Positions 42,373 through 51,583 of a DNA stretch of 64,000 nt are shown in pieces. Source of the stretch: Polynucleobacter corsicus (GTDB lineage Bacteria; Pseudomonadota; Gammaproteobacteria; Burkholderiales; Burkholderiaceae); contig NZ_CP061314.1 of the NCBI RefSeq assembly GCF_018688255.1, positions 186,001 through 250,000 of the forward strand. The letters are read 5' to 3'. The notes under the pieces are model-generated. The model worked only from the letters and a program-made list of their open reading frames with translations. It was not told the origin of the DNA and did not search any database. A program made the position numbers and the translations under genes. How positions within the stretch are numbered: the first letter of the stretch is position 1; each line of letters begins with the position of its first letter.

Positions 42373-43659
42373 ATGAGTAATTCAACAAATACCATTCAAC
42401 ACATAATGCAAGATATTGGCCGACGTGCTCGTCAGGCATCGCGTGCAATGGCGCGGGCATCAAGCGAGCAAAAAAATCAGGCGCTATTGCATATTGCTAA
42501 GTTAGTTCGTGAGCGCTCCGAAGAAATTGTTCGAGTGAATGCATTGGATGTTGCTCGCGCCAAAACCAATGGTCAGGATGCGGCATTTATTGATCGCCTC
42601 ACCATGACGCCAAAGACTATTGAATCTATGGCATTGGGATTAGAGCAAATTGTTTCCTTAGAAGATCCGATTGGAAAAATTACCCCATTGCAAAAGCAGG
42701 CTTCTGGTATCGAACTTGGACAGATGCGAGTGCCACTAGGTGTGATCGGCATTATTTATGAATCTCGTCCGAATGTGACGATTGATGCTGCTGCACTATG
42801 TCTTAAGTCAGGTAATGCCGTTATTTTGCGCGGTGGCTCAGAGGCGATTGATTCAAATACCTTGTTGGCGCAATTGATTCAGGAAGGTTTGGATGCTGCC
42901 AATCTACCCAAGGATGCGGTGCAGGTTGTGAGCTCTACAGATCGCGCTGCTGTTGGCGAAATGATCACTATGACCCAATATATTGATGTGATCGTGCCAC
43001 GCGGTGGCAAGAGTTTGATTGCCCGCTTGATGGCAGAAGCGCGCGTACCAATGATTAAGCATTTGGACGGCATTTGCCATACCTATATTGATGCAGATGC
43101 GGATGTCGCAATGGCAATCCAGGTTTGTGATAACGCCAAGACTCAGCGCTATGCGCCTTGTAATGCGATGGAAACACTTTTGGTCAACAAAACGATTGCA
43201 CCTCAAGTGTTGCCAGCGCTTTGTAAGATATACCAAGACAAGGGTGTGGAGTTGCGCGTCGATGACCAAACCAGAAATACTCTTGAGGCAGCCGGTTTTA
43301 AAGACCTAGTCAACGCCACTGAAGAAGATTGGCAAACAGAATATTTGGCACCAATTTTGTCGATTAAGACTGTTGCCGATATGGATGAGGCAATGGGCCA
43401 TATTGAGCAATATGGCAGTAAACATACCGATGCCATCATTACCAATAATCAAGCGCGGGCCAATCGTTTCTTGCGTGAGGTCGATAGTGCCAGCGTAATG
43501 GTCAATGCCAGCACCCGCTTTGCAGATGGCTTTGAGTATGGGCTCGGTGCCGAAATTGGCATCTCGAATGACAAGCTGCATGCTCGTGGCCCTGTTGGTC
43601 TAGATGGTCTGACTTCTCTCAAATACATCGTCATAGGTCATGGCGAAATTCGTACTTAA
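42373..43659 (+). CDS. proA: Gamma-glutamyl phosphate reductase
   Basis: Reduces glutamyl phosphate to glutamate semialdehyde in proline synthesis, acting after ProB. The 428-residue aldehyde-dehydrogenase-fold enzyme shows VPLGVIGIIYESRPNVTIDAAALCLKSGNAVILRGGSEA, VIVPRGGKSLI, VPMIKHLDGICHTYID, the cysteine region CNAMETLLVN and FADGFEYGLGAEIGIS. It is not next to proB, which lies 41 kb upstream in this window. Confidence 0.96.
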   Translation: MSNSTNTIQHIMQDIGRRARQASRAMARASSEQKNQALLHIAKLVRERSEEIVRVNALDVARAKTNGQDAAFIDRLTMTPKTIESMALGLEQIVSLEDPIGKITPLQKQASGIELGQMRVPLGVIGIIYESRPNVTIDAAALCLKSGNAVILRGGSEAIDSNTLLAQLIQEGLDAANLPKDAVQVVSSTDRAAVGEMITMTQYIDVIVPRGGKSLIARLMAEARVPMIKHLDGICHTYIDADADVAMAIQVCDNAKTQRYAPCNAMETLLVNKTIAPQVLPALCKIYQDKGVELRVDDQTRNTLEAAGFKDLVNATEEDWQTEYLAPILSIKTVADMDEAMGHIEQYGSKHTDAIITNNQARANRFLREVDSASVMVNASTRFADGFEYGLGAEIGISNDKLHARGPVGLDGLTSLKYIVIGHGEIRT

Positions 43660-43704
43660 ATGCGTACTTAATCTAGTCTCATAATAGAACGGAAATAATT
43701 GATC

Positions 43705-44130
43705 ATGGGTAATGCATATTTGTGGACCAAGACTTTTCATATTGTCTTAATTGCTTCTTGGTTTGCCGGCTTGTTTTATCTTCCGCGTATTTTTGTGAAC
43801 TTGGCTGATGAAAAAAACCCCGAGGTCTACGCGCGCCTTTTAGGAATGGCGAATCGCTTATTTCGATTTATGACCATATTGGCAGTACCGGCCGTATTGC
43901 TAGGTCTTGCTTTATGGTTGCACTTCAAAATAGGTTCAGGCGAAGTGTGGATGCATGCCAAGATGTTCTTTGTACTTCTAGTGATTGGCTATCACCATGC
44001 TTGCTGGGGTTTGCTCAAAAAGTTCCGTAATGGTGTTAATACCCATTCAGGAGTTTGGTATCGCTGGTTTAACGAAGCACCAGTCCTCCTCCTGTTGATC
44101 GTGACAGCTCTAGTTGTAATTAAGCCTTAA
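43705..44130 (+). CDS. hemJ: Protoporphyrinogen IX oxidase HemJ
   Basis: A 141-residue membrane protein with four hydrophobic segments. LWTKTFHIVLIASWFAGLFYLPRIFVN at the start holds the conserved histidine and arginine of HemJ, and HAKMFFVLLVIGYHHACWGLLKKF and WFNEAPVLLLLIVTALVVIKP complete the family pattern. HemJ oxidises protoporphyrinogen IX in haem synthesis in bacteria without HemG or HemY; hemL is also in this window. ATG at 43705 is preferred over a TTG six bases upstream. Confidence 0.88.
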   Translation: MGNAYLWTKTFHIVLIASWFAGLFYLPRIFVNLADEKNPEVYARLLGMANRLFRFMTILAVPAVLLGLALWLHFKIGSGEVWMHAKMFFVLLVIGYHHACWGLLKKFRNGVNTHSGVWYRWFNEAPVLLLLIVTALVVIKP

Positions 44131-44164
44131 TTTTTTATTTCATCCTTTTTAGATTGCTAGCCTC

Positions 44165-45631
44165 ATGAGATTTTTTGTTGTTTGTCCAGGTGGACTGGAA
44201 GTACCTCTTGCACAAGAGCTAGCAAGTATTGCGCAGCGTCCCGACTGTAAAGCCTTGGGTGCTTGGGTGATTGATCCTACGCCTACGAGCCCTACAGGTG
44301 GAGTGGGTTTGGCGGCGCCAATATCGGCTGCTATGGCATTGAACTTACATTCACGGATTGCCAGTCGAGTATTGCTCCAGATGGCGGAATCGCCATACCG
44401 CCAGGAAGAAGACTTGTATAAGTTGGCTAGTGGTTTAGCTTGGGAAGAGTGGTTTTCTTCTAAACAAACTTTACGTGTTGATGTCACGGCGCATCGCTCC
44501 CCATTAAAGAGTTTGAATTTCGCGACCTTGAAGGTTAAGGATGCGATTGTTGATCGCCTCCGTGATGTGACTGGTGATCGTCCAAGTATTGATACCGCAT
44601 TTCCAGATGTGCGGGTACAGGCTCATCTCACGGCAACTCATGCCACGATCTATTTGGATACTTCTGGTGAGGCTTTATTCAAACGTGGCTGGCGTGATGA
44701 AAAGGGTGACGCACCTTTAAAAGAAAATCTTGCAGCAGGTATTTTGTCCATTACTGGGTGGAAGCCTACGCAAACTTTATTTGATCCGATGTGCGGTAGT
44801 GGCACCTTTCTGGTTGAGGCCGCGCAAATGGCGCTGGCCATTCCGCCAGGGGCTATTCGAGCGGGGATGTATGGTGATGATGCTAAGCCGAGTCGTTTGG
44901 CCTATCGCCCATTAGTCACTTCTGCTCATGGCTTTGGATTTCAGCGACTCAAACCATTCAATGAGTCTACTGAACAAAAGCGCTGGGTCTCTCTAAAAGA
45001 CGCTGCACATGCTGAAATGATGGAGAAGCGTAAACAGTTTCCAGATTCAGAGTCTTTGGGTATTAGTGGTGGCGATATTAATGAGCGCTTGGTAGCCATG
45101 TTTAAGGGTAACTGGCAGCGGGCTCAGTTGCCGGGGTTGCCAGTAACGCGTCAAATTGATGCTTTAGCAAGTAGGCCGCCAGCAAATGCTCAAAATGGGG
45201 TGATGCTATTGAACCCGCCTTATGGTGAACGCTTAGTCATCAAGGGTGGACGAGGTCAAGATCGCGCTACGGGTGGTGATATAGAGCGAGACGAGTATGA
45301 GCAAGCCGAGGAGCCGGAAGATCGCTATGCCTTTAATCTGGAAACAGGGCGTCAAAGCGCTAAACGCTCTAGCCGTGAGTCTCTCAAAAAGTTACAAGCT
45401 CAAGAAGAGCAAGATCCAAAATTTGTAGAGTTCTTAAGGCAATTTGGCCAGCATCTGAAGGATGCTTTTGGTGGCTGGAATGTCTTTGTATTAACCGCGG
45501 ATATGGCCTTACCAGGACAGTTGCGTATCAAAGAGTCTAAGCGCACCCCTTTATTTAATGGCCCTCTAGAATGCAGGTTGTTTAAGTTCGAGATGCATCA
45601 AAAACGTGATGCTGCATCCGATTTAAAATAA
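44165..45631 (+). CDS. THUMP-domain RNA methyltransferase (RlmL N-terminal type)
   Basis: A 488-residue SAM-dependent methyltransferase. Residues 1-160 contain a THUMP-like RNA-binding domain (FFVVCPGGLEVPLAQELASI, LRVDVTAHRSPLKSLNFATLKVKDAIVDRL), followed by LFKRGWRDEKGDAPLKENLAAGILSITGW, the SAM motif LFDPMCGSGTFLVEAA and the catalytic LLNPPYGERL. This resembles the N-terminal half of RlmL, which makes m2G2445 in 23S rRNA. A charged insertion near residues 360-410 (KGGRGQDRATGGDIERDEYEQAEE) is unusual. Twenty-two bases precede the rubredoxin gene. Confidence 0.85.
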   Translation: MRFFVVCPGGLEVPLAQELASIAQRPDCKALGAWVIDPTPTSPTGGVGLAAPISAAMALNLHSRIASRVLLQMAESPYRQEEDLYKLASGLAWEEWFSSKQTLRVDVTAHRSPLKSLNFATLKVKDAIVDRLRDVTGDRPSIDTAFPDVRVQAHLTATHATIYLDTSGEALFKRGWRDEKGDAPLKENLAAGILSITGWKPTQTLFDPMCGSGTFLVEAAQMALAIPPGAIRAGMYGDDAKPSRLAYRPLVTSAHGFGFQRLKPFNESTEQKRWVSLKDAAHAEMMEKRKQFPDSESLGISGGDINERLVAMFKGNWQRAQLPGLPVTRQIDALASRPPANAQNGVMLLNPPYGERLVIKGGRGQDRATGGDIERDEYEQAEEPEDRYAFNLETGRQSAKRSSRESLKKLQAQEEQDPKFVEFLRQFGQHLKDAFGGWNVFVLTADMALPGQLRIKESKRTPLFNGPLECRLFKFEMHQKRDAASDLK

Positions 45632-45653
45632 ATAATAGATAAGGAAGACGGTA

Positions 45654-45824
45654 ATGGAATTTAAAACATATATGTGCTTAATTTGTGGCTGGGTCTATGA
45701 CGAAGCTGCAGGTGTACCTGAAGAGGGTATTGCTCCAGGCACACTTTGGAAAGATGTGCCCATGAACTGGACCTGTCCTGAGTGTGGTGCACGCAAAGAA
45801 GACTTTGAAATGATGGCGATCTAA
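45654..45824 (+). CDS. Rubredoxin
   Basis: A 56-residue iron protein too short for most gene lists. It has the two C-x2-C iron ligand pairs, MCLICGWVYDEAAGVPEEGI and WTCPECGARKEDFEMM, with the usual PGTLWKDVP between. Rubredoxins shuttle single electrons; in aerobic proteobacteria the partners vary. AAGGAAG lies nine bases before the ATG. It is directly upstream of hemL, as in Burkholderiales where a rubredoxin gene is often found beside hemL. Confidence 0.95.
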   Translation: MEFKTYMCLICGWVYDEAAGVPEEGIAPGTLWKDVPMNWTCPECGARKEDFEMMAI

Positions 45825-45880
45825 TAGATCAATTTAATTAGACAATATTTAAATTCAATAGCTAAATCGGGAAAAGTATC

Positions 45881-47173
45881 GTGGGAAAAAATGACATCTT
45901 ATTTGAGCGCGCACAAAAAACAATCCCTGGGGGTGTGAATTCTCCAGTACGCGCCTTTCGTCAGGTAGGTGGTACACCACGTTTTGTTGCTAAAGCTAAA
46001 GGACCTTATTTCTGGGACGCTGAAGGTACGCGCTATATTGATTTAATTATGTCTTGGGGTCCCATGATCGCCGGCCATGCGAATCCAGAGGTAGTGGAAG
46101 CAGTAAAGCAGGCTGCAGAAACTAGCTTTAGCTACGGCGCTCCTACCGAAGGTGAAATTGAATTAGCGGAACGCATCTGCCAGTTGGTTCCCAGTATTGA
46201 GCAAGTAAGAATGGTATCGAGTGGAACCGAAGCCACCATGAGCGCTCTGCGTCTTGCACGTGGCTTTACCGGTCGCGATCTCATTATTAAATTTGAAGGT
46301 TGCTATCACGGCCATGCCGACAGTCTTTTGGTGAAAGCGGGCTCTGGCCTCTTGACCTTTGCAGATTCAACTCAAAATGCACCATCATCTGGGGGTGTTC
46401 CTAATGATCTAGTGAAGCACACACTGGTATTGCCATATAACGATGTAGCAGCCCTGAAAGAAGTATTTACAAAGCAGGGTGATCAGGTTGCTGCGGTGAT
46501 TATTGAGCCGTTTGCTGGCAATATGAATCTCATTAAGCCCTCAAAGGAATTTCTATCGACACTGCGTCAGCTAACAAGTCAGCACGGCAGTGTATTAATT
46601 TACGACGAGGTGATGACCGGTTTTAGAGTTGCTTTGGGTGGTGCGCAATCCCTACAAGGCATCACTCCTGACCTTACTTGTCTTGGCAAGGTTATGGGCG
46701 GCGGCATGCCGATGGCTGCTTTTGGCGGTAAAAAAGAAATCATGTCCAAACTTGCCCCCTTGGGTAACGTTTACCAAGCGGGTACCTTGTCCGGTAATCC
46801 AGTAGCCGTAGCAGCAGGATTAAAGACGCTGGAGATTATTTCTCGAGAAGGTTTCTTCGACTGTCTGACTGGGCAAACTGAAAAACTGATGGCTGGCTTA
46901 AAACTGGCTGCGGATGAAGCAGGCGTGCCATTTGCGGTTAGTAGCGTTGGCGGGATGTTCGGCTTCTATTTTGCGAATGAGGTTCCAACTTCTTTTGAGG
47001 CAGTGACTAAAACTGATATCGAAGCGTTTAAGAAATTCTTCCACTTGATGCTTGATCAGGGGGTATATTTAGCACCATCTGCGTATGAGGCTGGATTTAC
47101 TTCGATTACTCACGACAATGCAGTTTTAGAAGAGATCATCACTGCAGCGAAAACTGCATTTAAGAAGCTATAA
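45881..47173 (+). CDS. hemL: Glutamate-1-semialdehyde 2,1-aminomutase
   Basis: Forms 5-aminolevulinate from glutamate semialdehyde, the C5 route of haem synthesis. The 430-residue PLP enzyme starts at a GTG (MGKNDILFERAQKTIPGGVNSPVRAF), carries GTEATMSALRLARGFTGR, IYDEVMTGFRVALGGAQ, the PLP lysine in LTCLGKVMGGGMPMAAFGG and GNVYQAGTLSGNPVAVAAGL. The GTG start is supported because no ATG in frame fits the conserved N-terminus. It converges on apaH with 25 bases between. Confidence 0.96.
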   Translation: MGKNDILFERAQKTIPGGVNSPVRAFRQVGGTPRFVAKAKGPYFWDAEGTRYIDLIMSWGPMIAGHANPEVVEAVKQAAETSFSYGAPTEGEIELAERICQLVPSIEQVRMVSSGTEATMSALRLARGFTGRDLIIKFEGCYHGHADSLLVKAGSGLLTFADSTQNAPSSGGVPNDLVKHTLVLPYNDVAALKEVFTKQGDQVAAVIIEPFAGNMNLIKPSKEFLSTLRQLTSQHGSVLIYDEVMTGFRVALGGAQSLQGITPDLTCLGKVMGGGMPMAAFGGKKEIMSKLAPLGNVYQAGTLSGNPVAVAAGLKTLEIISREGFFDCLTGQTEKLMAGLKLAADEAGVPFAVSSVGGMFGFYFANEVPTSFEAVTKTDIEAFKKFFHLMLDQGVYLAPSAYEAGFTSITHDNAVLEEIITAAKTAFKKL

Positions 47174-47198
47174 GAAACTATCAGAGGCAGGGTCAGAA

Positions 47199-48038
47199 TT
47201 ACATTCTGAGTGGATGGTCATAGCCATCCACTTGGATAATTTCCAGTCTCTTACTCGGTTTACCTGACTCCGGAATTTCCATAGCGGTGAGCTTGCCACC
47301 CCAGACGCAGCCTGTATCCAGCCCAATGACATTGTCATGTTGTAGTAGTCCCAAGGTCGACCAGTGTCCAAAATAAATCAAGGAGTCTTGAGTTTTTCTT
47401 TTGGGTGTTTTGAACCAAGGGATGTAGCCTTTTGGCCCATCCTCAAAACCTTCCTTGCTTTCAAACTCCATCATGCCTGCTGGAGTGCAAAAACGAATAC
47501 GGGTTAGCGTGTTGGTGATAACGCGCAAGCGCTCGTAGCCCTTGAGGGAATTACTCCATTTATTTGGGGTATTGCCATACATATTGGCTAAAAAATCTTT
47601 ATAGGTTTTTTTGCGCAGCGCTTTTTCTACTTCTTGCGCGCACTCAATTGTCTGTTGCAGATCCCATTGAGGTAGTACACCTGCATGTACCGTTAAGACC
47701 TTGCCATTACTCAAGGCCATTGGCCGATGGCGTAACCAATGAATTAATTCTGCTCTATCGGGTGCATCTAGGATGGGCTGAACGGTATCTAGACCCTTGG
47801 TTTTGCGGATACCCGCATCTATCGCAAGTAAATGGAGATCATGATTTCCAAGAATGCACTCGATGCGTTTGTCTTCTTGTAATTGTTTGAGGTAGCGTAA
47901 GGTACCCAAAGAGTCTGGGCCTCGATTAACGAGGTCGCCCAAGAAAATTATCTTGGACTGTTTGGGAAGTTTTTTGACGAGCGCCTTCAAGGAGGGCGCG
48001 CAGCCCTGAATATCACCTACGGCATAGATTTTGCTCAT
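47199..48038 (-). CDS. apaH: Diadenosine tetraphosphatase (symmetrical)
   Basis: Splits Ap4A into two ADP and can remove Np4 caps from RNA. The 279-residue metallophosphatase has YAVGDIQGCAPSLKALV, IFLGDLVNRGPDSLGTLRYL, CILGNHDLHLLAI and VHAGVLPQWDLQQTIECA, then YFGHWSTLGLLQHDNVIGLDTGCVWGGKLTAM. All metal-binding residues of the calcineurin-like fold are present. Forty bases separate it from the upstream photolyase gene on the same strand. Confidence 0.95.
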   Translation of the reverse strand: MSKIYAVGDIQGCAPSLKALVKKLPKQSKIIFLGDLVNRGPDSLGTLRYLKQLQEDKRIECILGNHDLHLLAIDAGIRKTKGLDTVQPILDAPDRAELIHWLRHRPMALSNGKVLTVHAGVLPQWDLQQTIECAQEVEKALRKKTYKDFLANMYGNTPNKWSNSLKGYERLRVITNTLTRIRFCTPAGMMEFESKEGFEDGPKGYIPWFKTPKRKTQDSLIYFGHWSTLGLLQHDNVIGLDTGCVWGGKLTAMEIPESGKPSKRLEIIQVDGYDHPLRM

Positions 48039-48078
48039 TCCCTATCTTAAAGCGGAAAGTATCAAAGTCGTGATTAAG

Positions 48079-49569
48079 TTAGTCAGTTGCCGATTCTGGA
48101 TTAACTTTTTTAACCACGCTATAGCGCACCAAGGTCTTTTTGCGCGCCTCATCATGATTCACAACCGGTAGAGGGTAGTCACGCCCTAGAAGAACGCCGG
48201 CTGCTTCTAGTTCAATATGACCAGCTTCCCAAGGGGCATGAATGGATTTCTTGGAAAGCTTGTCTAGTTGAGGCAGGTAGCGACGGATAAATTTGCCTTC
48301 AGGATCAAACTTCTGAGATTGGGTAATGGGGTTGAAGATTCTGAAGTAGGGTTGTGCATCGCATCCTGAGGAAGAGGCCCATTGCCAGCCACCATTATTA
48401 GAAGACAACTCAAAATCATTGAGGTATTTTGCGAAATACATTTCACCCCAGCGCCAATCAATGCCTAAATCCTTAGTAAGAAAGCTAGCAACCACCATGC
48501 GCAGGCGATTGTGCATATAACCACTTTGATTGAGTTGGCACATAGCGGCATCTACCAATGGGTAACCTGTTTTGCCATCACACCAAGCTTTAAATAATTT
48601 CTTGGCAGTAGCACCACTTTCCCATTCGATATTGTCATAGTCTGGTTTGAAGGCTGCACCCTCAGCAAGACGTGGATGATTTGCCAGAATCATGAAATAA
48701 AAATCACGCCAAATCAGCTCACTTAACCAGATCGTTGCACCCATACTGCCAGCAAGCATGCGGCGGTGCGCTTCACGTACCAATCCTCGGATCGAGAGCA
48801 TGCCAAAGCGGAGGTGTGTCGATAGATAGCTCACACCTTTGATGGCAGGGAAGTCTCGGCCGATTTGGTATTGATCGATGCGGTGGAGGAAGTCTTCTAG
48901 GAAGGTCTGGCCACCTTCAGATCCTGGTGGAAGATAGGCTTCAATCCCTGTCGGGCTAAAGCCCATGAATTCTAATGATGGGAGGGTTGCCTCTAATGAT
49001 TTGGGGATAGCGGCTAGCTGACCTTTTTTAGGATCGCAGTCATAAGCGGCAATATCTTTTTCTTGAAGCGTCTTGAGCCAATTATTTTTATAAGGCGTGA
49101 AGATTGAGAAGACGGTATTGGAGTTAGTAAGAATCTCTTTTTTCTCAAAGATGACTTGATCTTTGAAGGTCTCCAATTCAATACCCAGTTTTTCTAGTGA
49201 TCTGCCAACAGACGCATCGCGAGCAATGGCCGAGGGCTCATAGTCATGATTGGTGTAAACGGTGTTGACACCCAAAGTCTCTGCAATTCTCGGAATGCAC
49301 GTATTGGGTTTACCGTATTGAGCAATGAGTCCACCACCTTGTTTGCGTAATTGCGCATCTATTTGTTGCAGACCTTGCCAAATAAAGTCTACGCGCCGAT
49401 CATGTTTAAGACCGCTTGCATCTAGATCTTCAGCTTTTAGCGGATCCAGAATTTCGGTATCGAAGATAAACGCTAGCCAAACTTGATCATTATTTTTTAG
49501 GGCGTGATGAAGCGCGGCATTGTCATACAGGCGTAAATCACGGCGGAGCCAAACGAGAGCTTTTTTCAT
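48079..49569 (-). CDS. phrB: Deoxyribodipyrimidine photolyase
   Basis: Light-driven repair of cyclobutane pyrimidine dimers. The 496-residue protein has the N-terminal antenna domain (MKKALVWLRRDLRLYDNAALHHALKN, YTNHDYEPSAIARD) and the C-terminal FAD domain (SYLSTHLRFGMLSIRGLVREAH, LSELIWRDFYFMILANHPRL, WCDGKTGYPLVDAAMCQLNQSGYMHNRLRMVVASFLTKDLGIDWRWGEMYFAKYLNDFELSSNNGGWQW). A full photolyase fits a sunlit freshwater life. The start lies near that of the divergent YdcF-like gene. Confidence 0.95.
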   Translation of the reverse strand: MKKALVWLRRDLRLYDNAALHHALKNNDQVWLAFIFDTEILDPLKAEDLDASGLKHDRRVDFIWQGLQQIDAQLRKQGGGLIAQYGKPNTCIPRIAETLGVNTVYTNHDYEPSAIARDASVGRSLEKLGIELETFKDQVIFEKKEILTNSNTVFSIFTPYKNNWLKTLQEKDIAAYDCDPKKGQLAAIPKSLEATLPSLEFMGFSPTGIEAYLPPGSEGGQTFLEDFLHRIDQYQIGRDFPAIKGVSYLSTHLRFGMLSIRGLVREAHRRMLAGSMGATIWLSELIWRDFYFMILANHPRLAEGAAFKPDYDNIEWESGATAKKLFKAWCDGKTGYPLVDAAMCQLNQSGYMHNRLRMVVASFLTKDLGIDWRWGEMYFAKYLNDFELSSNNGGWQWASSSGCDAQPYFRIFNPITQSQKFDPEGKFIRRYLPQLDKLSKKSIHAPWEAGHIELEAAGVLLGRDYPLPVVNHDEARKKTLVRYSVVKKVNPESATD

Positions 49570-49647
49570 AGCCCTTATATTAGGGCTAATTAGGCGGACT
49601 TGCTTGGCTTGCGAGTAATATCCTGCTTATTAATAGATTACTAATTT

Positions 49648-50466
49648 ATGGATACTTTATTTTTTGTTTTCTCTAAGATTGTGCAGTTTTGCATTGAGCC
49701 CCTCAACTGGGTAATCGTTTTTGTGGCCTTCAGTTTGTTATTTCTGGGTCTACGAAAACCTCATCTTTGTAAACGATTCTTGCTTTTAGCTTTGGCGGAC
49801 TTACTGCTGGTTGGATGGTTGCCAACCTCCGAGGTCTTTTTAAGGGCTCTTGAAGATAGCGTCCCTAAAATTCAGCTCACTCAGATGTCAGAGGCGGACT
49901 TTGGTGGGATCATTATTTTGGGTGGTGCTATTGAGGGTGGTGATATCGCTCTAGATCGGGGCGAGGTATCCATTTACTCCTCAGCTGAGCGTGTCACTAA
50001 AGCCTTTGAGCTCATTCGGAAGTATCCCGATCTACCCTTTATCTTTAGCGGCTTCTCTGGTCGCCTGTCGCCTGTCGGAATGTCTGAAGCAGATGCCTTT
50101 AAGCAATTGGTAGCGGAGCAGGGCTTGCCAGACAAAAATGCCCATTATGAAAATCAATCCCGCAATACCTATGAAAATGCCATATTGATGAAGCCCATGA
50201 TTTTGGAGTTGGGCGCTAGGGGCGCCAAAGATGCTGATGCACCCCCAAAACCTTGGCTATTGATTACCTCGGCATCGCACATGTACCGATCAGTAAAGAT
50301 TTTCCAAAAACAGGGAATTGCTGTGATTCCGGTTCCTGTGGATTACCAAACAGGCAATCGATTGCGCTGGAGTAGGTTTGATTTGGAGGATGGCGTCCAA
50401 GATTGGCATAAGGTAATGCATGATGGGGTTGGGCTTTTGGTCTACTGGATCACCGGAAAGATCTAA
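49648..50466 (+). CDS. YdcF/ElyC-like membrane protein (DUF218)
   Basis: A 272-residue protein with two N-terminal membrane segments (about residues 18-34 and 43-58) and a DUF218 domain: GGIIILGGAIEGGDIALDRGE, FIFSGFSGRLSP, MSEADAFKQLV, ENQSRNTYENAILM, LLITSASHMYRSVKIFQKQGIAVIPVPVDY. ElyC in E. coli belongs to this family and affects undecaprenyl-phosphate use in envelope synthesis; whether this protein does so is inference. It lies upstream of yqgE on the same strand. Confidence 0.85.
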   Translation: MDTLFFVFSKIVQFCIEPLNWVIVFVAFSLLFLGLRKPHLCKRFLLLALADLLLVGWLPTSEVFLRALEDSVPKIQLTQMSEADFGGIIILGGAIEGGDIALDRGEVSIYSSAERVTKAFELIRKYPDLPFIFSGFSGRLSPVGMSEADAFKQLVAEQGLPDKNAHYENQSRNTYENAILMKPMILELGARGAKDADAPPKPWLLITSASHMYRSVKIFQKQGIAVIPVPVDYQTGNRLRWSRFDLEDGVQDWHKVMHDGVGLLVYWITGKI

Positions 50467-50484
50467 CTAGGGTAGAGAATTCGG

Positions 50485-50490
50485 TAAAAT
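50485..50490 (+). promoter_or_regulatory. -10-like box TAAAAT near the yqgE start
   Basis: TAAAAT ends eight bases before ATG 50499, which would give a leader of about two bases. No Shine-Dalgarno sequence is visible. Confidence 0.3.
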
Positions 50491-50498
50491 AAACTCAC

Positions 50499-51164
50499 AT
50501 GAACATGGCTAAAAAAGCCCCTGTGGGTCAAGCTGCAGAACCCACCCAGACTTCCCAAGCTTCTGCTGCTGGGTCCTCAATTGCTTATTCCGCTAATCAT
50601 CTGGCAAATCAATTCCTGATTGCCATGCCCGGGATGGTCGATCCCAATTTTGCAGGTTCAGTCATCTATCTTTTTGAGCATACCGAACGGGGTGCGATGG
50701 GTTTGGTAATCAATCGCCCGACTGAGCTCGGTATGGGCGCCTTATTTGAGAAAATTGAGGTCAAGCTGGAGGCTGAGCCAGTATCAGATCAACCGGTCTA
50801 TTTTGGCGGGCCAGTGCAAATTGAACGTGGATTTGTCTTGCACGAGCCCACCGAAGAAGTGGCTTATAGCTCTTCTTTGGCCGTTCCAGGGGGCTTGACC
50901 ATGACGACGTCCAAGGATGTGCTTGAGGCAGTAGCTGTCGGTTCTGGGCCCAGTAAATTCTTAATGACCTTGGGTTATGCGGGTTGGAGTGCTGGGCAAC
51001 TTGAGGAGGAGATTACCCTCAATGGCTGGATGAACGTCCCTCTTTCCCAGCAGCAAATGGTTGAAATTATTTTTGATACCCCTTCTAGCCAGCGCTATGA
51101 GCGGACGATAAGTCTATTGGGATTTGATCCATCCCATCTATCTGGTGAGGCAGGGCATGCCTGA
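50499..51164 (+). CDS. YqgE/AlgH family protein
   Basis: A 221-residue cytoplasmic protein of the UPF0301/YqgE family: LANQFLIAMPGMVDPNFAGSVIYLFEHTERGAMGLVINRPTE, VYFGGPVQIERGFVLHE, RFLMTLGY-type motif as KFLMTLGYAGWSAGQLEEEI. The molecular function of the family is not settled. The first 30 residues (MNMAKKAPVGQAAEPTQTSQ...) are an Ala/Thr-rich extension not found in most members, so a later start is possible. It overlaps ruvX by eight bases; the yqgE-ruvX pair is widely conserved. Confidence 0.92.
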   Translation: MNMAKKAPVGQAAEPTQTSQASAAGSSIAYSANHLANQFLIAMPGMVDPNFAGSVIYLFEHTERGAMGLVINRPTELGMGALFEKIEVKLEAEPVSDQPVYFGGPVQIERGFVLHEPTEEVAYSSSLAVPGGLTMTTSKDVLEAVAVGSGPSKFLMTLGYAGWSAGQLEEEITLNGWMNVPLSQQQMVEIIFDTPSSQRYERTISLLGFDPSHLSGEAGHA

Positions 51165-51582
51165 GGGCATCAAGAGGGGCACAGAGTTGACGGTCATGGC
51201 TTTTGACTTCGGGACGCGACGTATTGGAGTTGCCGTTGGAAATACTCTGACCAAAGCTGGCCAGCCCTTAAAGGTTATTGAGGAGCCATCTGAGGATGTG
51301 CGATTTAGGGCTATTCAGGCTCTCATCAAAGAGTGGCAGCCAAATCAGTTGGTGGTGGGGCTGCCATGCCATCCTGACGGTACTGAGCATGAGATGAGTG
51401 CCAAAGCTCGCCGCTTTGGCAATCAGCTGCACGGACGCTTTCAGTTGCCTGTGGATTGGGTGGATGAGCGCTACAGCTCAGCTGTTTTGGAGGGTGATCC
51501 TGATATGCGAGACAATTTGGATGCGCAGTCTGCTGCCTTAATTTTGGAGCAGTATTTTCTTGAAAAGAATGGGATTAGTTGA
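51157..51582 (+). CDS. ruvX: RuvX/YqgF RNase H-like nuclease
   Basis: A 141-residue RNase H-fold protein needed for 16S rRNA 5'-end processing in E. coli and proposed as a Holliday-junction resolvase. VMAFDFGTRRIGVAVGN carries the first catalytic aspartate, VVGLPCHPDGTEHEMSAKARRF the second region, DWVDERYSS the glutamate and DAQSAALILEQYFL the closing aspartate. ATG at 51157 is chosen because the family starts shortly before this motif; it overlaps the yqgE stop by eight bases. Confidence 0.92.
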   Translation: MPEGIKRGTELTVMAFDFGTRRIGVAVGNTLTKAGQPLKVIEEPSEDVRFRAIQALIKEWQPNQLVVGLPCHPDGTEHEMSAKARRFGNQLHGRFQLPVDWVDERYSSAVLEGDPDMRDNLDAQSAALILEQYFLEKNGIS

Positions 51583-51583
51583 G

